This document shows, piece after piece, positions 17,765 through 25,351 of a stretch of 64,000 nucleotides of DNA. The DNA is from Roseovarius sp. (GTDB lineage Bacteria > Pseudomonadota > Alphaproteobacteria > Rhodobacterales > Rhodobacteraceae). Positions within the stretch are counted from its first letter, which is position 1; each line of letters opens with the position of its first letter. The stretch covers positions 491,925 through 555,924 of the forward strand of contig PBIL01000005.1 in NCBI GenBank assembly GCA_002720475.1, in the 5' to 3' direction. Below the pieces are notes generated by a model. That model had not been told where the DNA came from, ran no database searches, and saw only the letters and a program-made list of their open reading frames with translations. The translations under genes were made by a program, and so were the position numbers.

Positions 17765-18940
17765 ATGGCCGTGATCAACCGCATCGCCGGTTTCGCCGAC
17801 GAGATGACCGCATGGCGGCGGCACCTGCACGCCCGTCCCGAGATCGGGCTGGACTGTCACGAGACGGCGGCCTTTGTCGTCGAGCGGCTGCGCGAATTCG
17901 GTGTGGACGTGATCGAGACGGGGGTGGCGCAATCCGGCGTGGTGGCGGTGATCGAGGGGCGAGAGGAGGGCCCCGCGATCGGCCTGCGCGCGGACATGGA
18001 CGCGCTGCCGATGGCGGATCTGAGCGGCACGGAGCATGCCAGCCTTGTGCCGGGGCGCGCCCATGCCTGCGGCCATGACGGGCACACCACGATGCTGCTC
18101 GGGGCCGCGAAATACCTGGCCGAGACGCGCAATTTCGCGGGCCGCGCGGTGCTCCTTTTCCAGCCCGCCGAGGAGGGGCCGGGCGGCGGGCGGCTGATGG
18201 TGGAGGAGGGCGCGCTCGACCGGCACGGGGTGCGCGAGGTCTATGCGCTCCATACCCTGCCCGGCGCGCCCGCGGGCACATTCGAGACCACGCCGGGGCC
18301 GATCATGGCCGCCGTCGATACGCTCCATGTGCAGGTGATCGGGCAGGGCGGACATGCCGCCATGCCGCAGGAGACGCGCGATCCGATCCCGGCGGCGGTG
18401 GCGATGGTGCAGGCGATCCAGACCATCGTCACGCGCGACCGCGATCCGCTGGACGATCTGGTGATCTCGGTCACGCAGATCCATGCGGGCAGCGCCGATA
18501 ACGTGATCCCCGACCGCGCCTATCTGGGCGCGAGCATCCGCACATTCTCGGAGAGCGTGCGGGCGATGGTGCATCGCCGGTTGCGCGAGGTGGCCGAGGG
18601 GGTGGCGGCGGCGCACGGTCTGCGCGCGGAGGTGGAGATCGAGCCGGGCTATCCGCCGACGGTGAACGAGCCGCAGGCGACCGCCTTCGCCGCGGCGGTC
18701 GCGCGCGAGGTGGCGGGGGAGGGGGCCGTCAACGCGGAGCGCCCCCGCGAGATGGGGGCAGAGGACTTTGCCTACATGCTGGCGGCGCGGCCCGGCTCCT
18801 ACCTGTTTCTGGGTCAGGGCGAGGGGCCGGGCCTGCACCATCCGGCCTTCGACTTCAACGATGCGGTGGCCCCGGTCGGGGCGTCCTTCTTCGCGCGGCT
18901 GATCGAGCGGGCGCTGCCATCCGGGGCGGCCCCGTCCTGA
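17765..18940 (+). CDS. M20 family amidohydrolase (hippurate hydrolase/aminoacylase type)
   Basis: A 391-residue metal-dependent enzyme that removes acyl groups from N-acyl amino acids or similar amides. Metal and active-site motifs are intact: RRHLHARPEIG, ADMDALP, ACGHDGHT (residues about 101-108), QPAEEG and, near the C-terminus, MGAEDF. The dimerisation lid domain sits in the middle. Substrate cannot be told from sequence. A GGGGGAGAG stretch precedes the ATG. It is divergent from mazG and convergent with a glycosyltransferase-like gene. Confidence 0.93.
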   Translation: MAVINRIAGFADEMTAWRRHLHARPEIGLDCHETAAFVVERLREFGVDVIETGVAQSGVVAVIEGREEGPAIGLRADMDALPMADLSGTEHASLVPGRAHACGHDGHTTMLLGAAKYLAETRNFAGRAVLLFQPAEEGPGGGRLMVEEGALDRHGVREVYALHTLPGAPAGTFETTPGPIMAAVDTLHVQVIGQGGHAAMPQETRDPIPAAVAMVQAIQTIVTRDRDPLDDLVISVTQIHAGSADNVIPDRAYLGASIRTFSESVRAMVHRRLREVAEGVAAAHGLRAEVEIEPGYPPTVNEPQATAFAAAVAREVAGEGAVNAERPREMGAEDFAYMLAARPGSYLFLGQGEGPGLHHPAFDFNDAVAPVGASFFARLIERALPSGAAPS

Positions 18941-18974
18941 GGCCGCCGCGCGCGTTCTGAAACGGCCCCGCTCC

Positions 18975-19925
18975 TCAGGCCGCCATCGCCAGGTTGCCCG
19001 CGCTCAGCGGATGCGCCGGGGCGGGGGGCAGGTCCGGCGTGCGGTCGAGCAGTTCGAGCGCGTCGTGCCGGACATGGTTCTGCGCCATCTCGCTGCGCAG
19101 GAATTCTTCCGAGATCTTGCCCTCCTTCACGCATTCCTTGAGCAGACCCATGAAGAACCGTTCCTGGTTCTTGTCCGGGTGCGCCTTGTAATTGCCCATC
19201 AGCCCGTATTCGCCGAAGATCTGGCGGCGCAGGCGCAGCACCCATCCGGCGGGCGGGAAGGCGCGGAACCGCTCGGCGGGCCGCCAGTCCACCTTGAGCC
19301 CGGTCTTCCAGGGCTGCGTCTTGCGGCGCGTGGTGTGCAGCATCTTGGTCTCGATCGTGAACTTGTCGAAATCGTTCCACTCTTTCTCGATGAACTCGAT
19401 CGTCTCGCGCGGCTCCTTGCGCAGGCCGATCCAGTCCTGATAGTCGAGCGTGCCCGCGAACATCGCGCGGAACTGCTCCTCGACCTTCCAGTGGGTCAGC
19501 TTGGCGCAGTCGAGCAGCATCACCGAAGAGGCCACGTTGCCGTCGATCAGGCCCTTGGGGCCGGAGCGCATCCGCGCCATGATCGCCTTGCCGTTCATCT
19601 CGCGGCTCAGCAGGTCCCAGATATCCACGCAGGCGAACACGTCGGGGTCGATCACCACGGCGCGCCCCTCGTAGCCCATCAGTTCGGGCGGCATCATGCG
19701 GGTGGGGGTGAAGGATTGCAGGTCGTCGTTGAGCCAGACACGCTTGACCCCGTCGCGCAGGTATTCGCGGCCCTCGTGCTCGGCGAAGAAGGGATAGTCG
19801 CGGCTGTCCACGATCTGGATGTCGAACTTGTCGTTATGCGCCGAATAGCGCCGGATGGCGTGCTCGGCCACGATCGCGCCGACGATCTGCTTGTGGTTGG
19901 TCTGGATGAAGACACCGTATTTCAT
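18975..19925 (-). CDS. GT8-like glycosyltransferase family protein (paralogue 1)
   Basis: A 316-residue cytoplasmic protein that looks like a GT-A glycosyltransferase. A VVIDPDVF strand carries a DxD-type metal motif at residues 93-95. A later LHTTRRKTQPWKTG segment resembles the H...KPW end of GT8 enzymes. There is no transmembrane segment. It is closely similar over its whole length to the gene at 24385-25344, which lies on the other strand. It is last in a minus-strand series with Tam41-like, DAG-kinase-like, ELM1-like and sulfotransferase genes, 86 bases after the previous stop. Donor and acceptor are unknown. Confidence 0.7.
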   Translation of the reverse strand: MKYGVFIQTNHKQIVGAIVAEHAIRRYSAHNDKFDIQIVDSRDYPFFAEHEGREYLRDGVKRVWLNDDLQSFTPTRMMPPELMGYEGRAVVIDPDVFACVDIWDLLSREMNGKAIMARMRSGPKGLIDGNVASSVMLLDCAKLTHWKVEEQFRAMFAGTLDYQDWIGLRKEPRETIEFIEKEWNDFDKFTIETKMLHTTRRKTQPWKTGLKVDWRPAERFRAFPPAGWVLRLRRQIFGEYGLMGNYKAHPDKNQERFFMGLLKECVKEGKISEEFLRSEMAQNHVRHDALELLDRTPDLPPAPAHPLSAGNLAMAA

Positions 19926-20011
19926 GGGCGAGGTCCGTCCCTTGTCTGTTTTCTGTCCTTGTCGATCTTACATGAGAGCGGCGCGGGGTGCCATGACCGC
20001 CGCGCTCACGA

Positions 20012-20947
20012 TCAGTGAAACACTCCGCGCCGGTAAAGCTGCCAGAAGAGGCCCCAGATATGGATCAGCGGGCGGCGGCGCACCTTGTCGGGGATCTCGA
20101 CCACCTGTCCCGAATGGCGCGAGAGCTTCCAGGCAAGGTAGTCGAGCCCGCCCTCGAAGGTGAAGAGCCCCTTGATCAGCCGCGCCATCGAGAGCGTCTT
20201 GCCCTGCACCCGGCGCAGCCCCCAGAGGAGCGGGGCCACCCGGCGGGCGGCGGGCGCGACGCGGGCGGTGTAGCGGAGCGTGCCGTCGCTTTCATGCAGC
20301 GTCAGCCGGTTTTCAAGGCGCGGTTCCAGCGCGCGCATCATCGCGGCGTAGAAATCGCGCCCGTGGCCCGCCAGTTCGGCGGCGCGGGTCCTGCGTTCGG
20401 CGCGCAGCTCGGTGCCGTAGCTGAGCGCGAGCGCGCCCTGCCAGAGCGCCTCCACGGCTCCCTCGGGCGGCAGGGCGGGCAGGGCGCGGCGCAGGAGCGT
20501 CTCGCCCGCCGAGAGGAAAGCCGCGTGAAGGCGCGTCCCGGTCGCCGGGCTGTCGGCCCAGATCACCCGGACGGGCTGTGCGAAGCGGCCCCAGAAATAG
20601 GATTCGAACCGGCCCGGCCCGGTGCCGCGCTCGAACTGCCGCAGGCTGAGCACGGCATATTTGCAGCGCACGGTCTGCGCGCCGACGGGGGCCTCCAGAT
20701 AATAGACATTGGGCGGCAGCACGCGGCCAGCGAGGCGCAGCGCAAGGCGCGGCTCGGCGCGCGGCGTGGGATCGACCAGAACATAGAGATCCACCAGCCC
20801 GTCGAGCAGATCGCCCCCGCGCAGGCATGACCCGTAGAGGATGACCGCCCGAAGCCCCGCGCCGAAGCGCGCGGCAAGGGCCGCGTGCAGCGCGGCCAGC
20901 GCGGGCGTGTCGTCGAGCGAGGGACCGGGGACGGCGGGATATCTCAT
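20012..20947 (-). CDS. Tam41/Mmp37-like nucleotidyltransferase, possible phosphatidate cytidylyltransferase
   Basis: A 311-residue protein with a nucleotidyltransferase core: YGS at residues 38-40 and an LVDLYVLVD strand with Asp53 and Asp59. It also has features I associate with mitochondrial Tam41: a KYAVLSL strand (Lys96) and a YFWGRFAQPV segment (residues 117-126). Tam41 makes CDP-diacylglycerol from phosphatidate and CTP. No export signal is seen, and a C-terminal amphipathic stretch may touch membrane. It starts 7 bases after the DAG-kinase-like gene, whose product would supply phosphatidate. Family assignment is by eye; other nucleotidyltransferase roles remain possible. Confidence 0.68.
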   Translation of the reverse strand: MRYPAVPGPSLDDTPALAALHAALAARFGAGLRAVILYGSCLRGGDLLDGLVDLYVLVDPTPRAEPRLALRLAGRVLPPNVYYLEAPVGAQTVRCKYAVLSLRQFERGTGPGRFESYFWGRFAQPVRVIWADSPATGTRLHAAFLSAGETLLRRALPALPPEGAVEALWQGALALSYGTELRAERRTRAAELAGHGRDFYAAMMRALEPRLENRLTLHESDGTLRYTARVAPAARRVAPLLWGLRRVQGKTLSMARLIKGLFTFEGGLDYLAWKLSRHSGQVVEIPDKVRRRPLIHIWGLFWQLYRRGVFH

Positions 20948-20954
20948 GCGGGCC

Positions 20955-21938
20955 TCATCGCGGCGGGCGCAGGAAACGGATCGGGCCTTCGGCGCTCACG
21001 ATAAGCGGATTTTCGCCGCCTGCGGTGACGAAAAGCTCTCCGTCGAGGTTGATCTCGCCGTCAAGGAACATCTCGATCCGGTCCGCGCGAAAGCTCTCGT
21101 AGCCGTTCCCGGGCGTCGCGTTGCGATTGGGCCGCCCGCGCAGCACCGAGGGGATCGTGCGCCCGAAGCGCGTGGCACCTCCCCGGATGGCGGTCAGGCC
21201 GATGCGCCCGCTGTCTTGTGCCCAGAACGGGCGCATCCCCAGAAAGAGCCGGTCGAGCGTGCTCGCCACGAGGATCAGCATGGGTGCCTCGTCGCGGGCC
21301 ATGGCCCTGCCCGCGCCATGCAGGACGAGGCGCACATGGGTGGGCTGGTAGAATCGCGGATCCTGCCGGATCAGCCCCCAGAGCGCGCGGATCAGGATGA
21401 GCCCGAGGCTCAGCTCGCCGCTCAACCCGCGCGAATGCACCTTGGCATGGGCAAAGTGCGTGGCCTGCATGATCGCGCCGGTGCCCAGGAACATGCCGTG
21501 CCGCACCGCGCCGTCGGCGGCCCCTTCCACGCGCATGATGTGGCGGCTGCTGATCGCGCCCCCGGCAAGCGGCGCGCCCGCGTCGAGCCAGGCGCAGAGC
21601 CGGTCGAGTGCGCGGCGCGGGGACGAGGCCAGCCCGATATCGCCCGCCGTCATGTTGGCCGTGCCGCCCGGCAGCAGCATCACGAGCGGCAGCGCCCCGG
21701 CCTCCCAGTGGTCCAGCATCAGCCCGAGCGTGGCGGCGATCGTGCCGTCGCCGCCGTTGATCACCACCACGTCCGGGGCCTCGGCCCGCAGGGCGGGTAT
21801 CAGCGCGCGCGCTTCCTGAGGCGAGCGGGTGACGTGATGGGTCACTTGCGGGTAGGCGGCAAGGCGGGCGGTGAGCCGCTCCAGCCCCTTGCGGTTGTTG
21901 CCGCTTGTCGCGTTGCTGAGGACGCAGAGCCGGATCAT
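20955..21938 (-). CDS. Diacylglycerol/sphingosine kinase family protein
   Basis: A 327-residue lipid kinase of the DAGK catalytic family, expected to phosphorylate a lipid alcohol with ATP at the membrane surface. The nucleotide loop NGGDGT is at residues 61-66, and the PGGTANMTAGD motif follows about 25 residues later. The C-terminal DGEINLDGELF segment is the usual beta-sandwich signature. Its ATG overlaps the ELM1-like stop (ATGA), and the Tam41-like gene follows after 7 bases. The context favours phosphatidate production for the neighbour; the true lipid substrate is not known. Confidence 0.85.
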   Translation of the reverse strand: MIRLCVLSNATSGNNRKGLERLTARLAAYPQVTHHVTRSPQEARALIPALRAEAPDVVVINGGDGTIAATLGLMLDHWEAGALPLVMLLPGGTANMTAGDIGLASSPRRALDRLCAWLDAGAPLAGGAISSRHIMRVEGAADGAVRHGMFLGTGAIMQATHFAHAKVHSRGLSGELSLGLILIRALWGLIRQDPRFYQPTHVRLVLHGAGRAMARDEAPMLILVASTLDRLFLGMRPFWAQDSGRIGLTAIRGGATRFGRTIPSVLRGRPNRNATPGNGYESFRADRIEMFLDGEINLDGELFVTAGGENPLIVSAEGPIRFLRPPR

Positions 21939-23074
21939 CAAGCCCCCCTCCGCAGCAGGGCGTCGATGCGCGCAAGGATGCGCGCCATGTCGGCATCGCT
22001 CTCGGGGGTGGTGTCCGCCTGCGGCGTGGCGCCCTCCTCGCCGATCCATGAGGCAAGGCCCCGGTCGATCAGCGTCTGGTGAAAGCGCGGGAAATGCCGG
22101 GTCTGCGGCATCAGCCGCAGCCGGAAGAGCGCGCGGGCGAGCGCGATGCGCGCGCCCTCTCCGGTCCCGCGCTCCTGTGGCGGCTGAAACAGCCAGCCTG
22201 CCGCCTGCCGCCGCGCGTGATCGAGCCAGCCAAGCCCGCCCGTGGGCAGGGCCAGGATCTCGAGCGGCTTGCCCAGCCGCGCCACCTCCACCTGCATCGA
22301 GATGCTGTCGCCGGTGACGACGAAACGGTCGGCCAGCGCCAGGAGCCCGGCATAGGGGTTCTCGCCCTCCGGCGCGTGCCAGTCGAAGCGCGGCACGGCC
22401 CCGGCCTGCCCCTCGGCCAGCGCGGCAATGAGCCCCTTCGGCGTGCGGCGCGAGCCCACGACATAGGGCGTGCCGCCCCCGGCCAGCACCTGCGCGATGC
22501 GCGCGCGCAGCCGCGCCGTCACCTGCGCGTCATAGACGAAGGGATTGGTCGGCCCGCCGATGAGAAAGGCCACGATCGGGCGGGGCAGGGGCGCCAGCGC
22601 CGCCTGCCATGCGGCACGCCCCTGTTCGAGCCGCGCGGGATCGACGCGCATCAGCGGCAGGCCGATGTTGAGCACGTTCGGAAAGGGCGCAACCAGCGTC
22701 TCGGCGCTGGTGATGATGAGGTCGAACCGGTCCATCATCCCCGAGGGCTTGCCGACAAGCACGATGCGCGCGCGCCCGCCGGATTGCGCCTTGATCCAGA
22801 GTGCCGCGTTGGCGGGGCGGCGGCCGCTGGTGAGGATCAGATCCGGCCAGGGAGGGACGAGCGCATCGGAACGGGCCATGTCGAGATGCGAGAGCGAGGC
22901 CGCGACGGGCGGCTTGCCCAGCACCCATTGCGGCTGCATTTCGAGATGGCGCAATTCCGTCCGCCAGCCGCGCGACCGGCTCAGTGCCTCGGCGATCATC
23001 TCGACCTGGCCGTTGTCGCCGCGCTTGTCGCCGAGCACCCGCCAGATGCGCGGCCCCGTGCCCTGCGCGCTCAT
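21938..23074 (-). CDS. ELM1/GtrOC1 family protein (GT-B-like)
   Basis: A 378-residue protein of the family named for plant mitochondrial fission factor ELM1, common in alphaproteobacteria. Family features seen are an N-terminal GDKRGDNGQ segment, the central GLPLMRVD, the GGPTNPF loop, a SRRTP motif, and the VTGDSISM strand typical of the C-terminal nucleotide-sugar-like site. The fold resembles GT-B glycosyltransferases, so an envelope or lipid glycosylation role is plausible but unproven. It starts 7 bases after the sulfotransferase stop and overlaps the DAG-kinase-like gene by four bases. The ATG at 23074 is used; longer frames enter the sulfotransferase gene. Confidence 0.82.
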   Translation of the reverse strand: MSAQGTGPRIWRVLGDKRGDNGQVEMIAEALSRSRGWRTELRHLEMQPQWVLGKPPVAASLSHLDMARSDALVPPWPDLILTSGRRPANAALWIKAQSGGRARIVLVGKPSGMMDRFDLIITSAETLVAPFPNVLNIGLPLMRVDPARLEQGRAAWQAALAPLPRPIVAFLIGGPTNPFVYDAQVTARLRARIAQVLAGGGTPYVVGSRRTPKGLIAALAEGQAGAVPRFDWHAPEGENPYAGLLALADRFVVTGDSISMQVEVARLGKPLEILALPTGGLGWLDHARRQAAGWLFQPPQERGTGEGARIALARALFRLRLMPQTRHFPRFHQTLIDRGLASWIGEEGATPQADTTPESDADMARILARIDALLRRGA

Positions 23075-23081
23075 GGCTGCC

Positions 23082-24059
23082 TCACAGTGCCCGGGCTGCG
23101 GGCGCGTCGATCCCGAGGAGCGCCTTGAGACGCGGCGACAGATCGCGCGCGACCAGGGCTTCCAGCTCCGCCGCCTGGGCCTCGTCGAAATAGTCCCGGT
23201 AGCCGCCCACCTTGGCGCGGCGCACCTTGAAGCTTTCGGGGTCATTCGCATTGCGCAGGGTCAGGCCGCCGGATTGGAAGAACCCCTCGCTTTCGAGCTT
23301 GCGCAGGTTGTCGAAGGAGCCGAACGCGACCGCGTCTGCGATCTCGGCCTCTGAAAACTCGTCGCCCATCAACGTGGTGATCTTGCCCAACACGCCCGCC
23401 GGGTCGGCGCGCAACTCCTCGTAGGAGGTGAGCAGCGCATGGTCGAGATGCTCAAGCGCCGCATCCCAGTGGTTCAGGAAGGCGATGAGCGAGGGCAGGC
23501 CGATCTCGCTTTCGCGCACGAACTCCCACATGCCGATATTGCGCCGGTCCACGGGGCGCGAAAGCCCCGCGTTGATCAACTCCTGCTTGTGATCCGACTG
23601 CCGCCTGGTGAACTGGAAGAACCACGACACCGCGATGTCAAGCGGGTTGCGCGCGAGCAGAACCACCGGTTTCGCCGCCAGTTCCGCATCCTGCCGCCCC
23701 GGCTGCAGGCGGTCCCCCACCGCGCGCTCGTAGCTGTACCAGCCGTTCGTGGCGGCGAAACTCGGGATCGCCGGGTTGGCATCGGCCAGGGCCGGGTAGC
23801 GCGCGAAATCGCTCTCGGGGATGCCGTGGCGCTGCGCGTGAAGCCGCGTGAGCATCACCTTGAGCCAGGTATTGCCGCTCTTGGGATGGGCGATGATGAT
23901 GAGCGAGGACCGCCGCGCGATATCCAGCTCCAGCGCGCCGAGCCGCGCCTTGCGGGCCGGGACGCGCAGGCGGGCGGGCAGCACTGCTGTGCCGCCGATG
24001 ATGGCGGCCTTGCGGATATTGTCGCGGCCGAGATTGCGCAAGGAGGGCAGAAGGCTCAT
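23082..24059 (-). CDS. Sulfotransferase domain protein
   Basis: A 325-residue PAPS-dependent sulfotransferase. The 5'-phosphosulfate loop is HPKSGNTW at residues 58-65. The 3'-phosphate-binding strand ARNPLDIAVSWF is near residue 140, and a C-terminal VRRAKVGGYRDYF matches the RKGxxGDW-type end of the family. It would sulfate a hydroxyl or amine on a small molecule, lipid or glycan. First gene of the minus-strand series; start is the ATG at 24059, preceded by a GGAGGGCAGAAG stretch. It is divergent from a glycosyltransferase paralogue across 325 bases. The acceptor is unknown. Confidence 0.88.
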   Translation of the reverse strand: MSLLPSLRNLGRDNIRKAAIIGGTAVLPARLRVPARKARLGALELDIARRSSLIIIAHPKSGNTWLKVMLTRLHAQRHGIPESDFARYPALADANPAIPSFAATNGWYSYERAVGDRLQPGRQDAELAAKPVVLLARNPLDIAVSWFFQFTRRQSDHKQELINAGLSRPVDRRNIGMWEFVRESEIGLPSLIAFLNHWDAALEHLDHALLTSYEELRADPAGVLGKITTLMGDEFSEAEIADAVAFGSFDNLRKLESEGFFQSGGLTLRNANDPESFKVRRAKVGGYRDYFDEAQAAELEALVARDLSPRLKALLGIDAPAARAL

Positions 24060-24384
24060 GGGGCGGGTCCGGTGATGGGGCAGGGGCGCTCAGGCACAGC
24101 CCTTTGCCGCATCCGGGGCGGGAAGTCCACCCCGGCGGGATGCGGGCCGCTGCCCGTCCGTTGCAAGACGGGTCGCAATGTTTCGGCGGCGTGAGCGCAG
24201 CCGGGGCGATCCCGCCCGCCGTCAACCCCCTGTGGCGACAAGCGCGGTTGACCTTGGCGGTCCCGCGCGGATATAGGCGTCGCGCGACGCGCGGACAGTC
24301 CGCTGACTTTGCTTGACCGATCCGCCACCGCCCAGGGCGGGAGCCACCGGAAAGCGGGTAACGGCATTCAGGATTGGATAGACG
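24060..24384. other. Divergent promoter region between sulfotransferase and glycosyltransferase genes
   Basis: A 325-base gap with no gene that I can support. It holds short inverted repeats, such as CCCGTC/GACGGG near 24155 and GCGTCGCGCGACGC near 24278, and presumably the promoters of both divergent genes. No clear -35/-10 pair or known operator was recognised. An AGGATTGGATAGACG stretch precedes the ATG at 24385. Confidence 0.5.
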
Positions 24385-25344
24385 ATGACACAGACCACCC
24401 CCAAGACGAACGACCAGACCGGGAACGCCAAGGATTACTGCGTTTTCATCCAGGCCAACCACAAGCAGTATATCGGCGCTCTCATCGCCGAATATGCGAT
24501 CCGGCGGAATTCGAAACACAATGACAAGTTCGATATCCGCATCATGCATTATGACGATTTCCCCGTCTTCAAGGCGCATGAGGGCAGGAAGTTCCTGCGC
24601 GACGGGGAATGGCGCGAATGGGTGCGCAACGACCTGCAATCCTTCACGCCGACGCGCTTCGCGCCGCCGCAGCTCATGGGTTACAAGGGGCGCGCCGTGG
24701 TCATCGACCCGGACGTGTTCGTGATCGCCGATATCTGGGATCTGTTCAGCCGCGACATGAAGGGCGCGGCGATCATGTGCCGCCCGAAATCGGGATCGAA
24801 GGGCAAGCGCGGGGCGCTCGCCACCTCGGTGATGCTGCTCGACAACGCAAAGCTCACGCATTGGAAATTCGACGAGCAGTTCGCCGCGATGTTCGACGGC
24901 TCGCGCGACTACATGCCGTGGATCTCGCTCAAGTATGAGGATCCCGAAACGGTGGCGCTGTTCGAGAACGAGTGGAACGATTTCGACCATCTCGACGAGA
25001 ACACCAAGGCGCTGCACAACACGCAGCGCAAGACGCAGCCGTGGAAGACCGGCCTGCCGGTGGATTACCGCGCCGCGGACTCCTTCCGTCTCTTCCCGCC
25101 GCGCCACTGGTTCCGCCGCCTGCGCCGCGCGCTTTTCGGCGATTACGGGATGGCCGGGCGCTACAAGCGCCACCCCGATCCCAAGCAGGAGGCGTTCTTC
25201 TTCGGGCTGGTGCGCGAGGCGGTCGAGAAGGGCGTGATCACCGAGGAGATGCTGCGCGAGGAGATGCGGCAGAACCATGTGCGCCACGATGCGCTGGAAC
25301 TGATCAAGACGGTGCCGCCGCTGGCCTATCCCGCGGCGGCCTGA
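24385..25344 (+). CDS. GT8-like glycosyltransferase family protein (paralogue 2)
   Basis: A 319-residue protein, full-length paralogue of the gene at 18975-19925. Shared blocks include IQANHKQ/IQTNHKQ, NDLQSFTPTR, RAVVIDPDVF, SVMLLD.AKLTHWK, FENEWNDFD, RKTQPWKTG and QNHVRHDALEL. The DPD motif is at residues 108-110. It has a 16-residue N-terminal extension relative to its paralogue. No membrane segment is seen. It is divergent from the sulfotransferase gene and convergent with the oxidoreductase gene. The two copies bracket the sulfotransferase/lipid gene series, which suggests a shared pathway. Confidence 0.7.
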   Translation: MTQTTPKTNDQTGNAKDYCVFIQANHKQYIGALIAEYAIRRNSKHNDKFDIRIMHYDDFPVFKAHEGRKFLRDGEWREWVRNDLQSFTPTRFAPPQLMGYKGRAVVIDPDVFVIADIWDLFSRDMKGAAIMCRPKSGSKGKRGALATSVMLLDNAKLTHWKFDEQFAAMFDGSRDYMPWISLKYEDPETVALFENEWNDFDHLDENTKALHNTQRKTQPWKTGLPVDYRAADSFRLFPPRHWFRRLRRALFGDYGMAGRYKRHPDPKQEAFFFGLVREAVEKGVITEEMLREEMRQNHVRHDALELIKTVPPLAYPAAA

Positions 25345-25351
25345 GCGCGGA

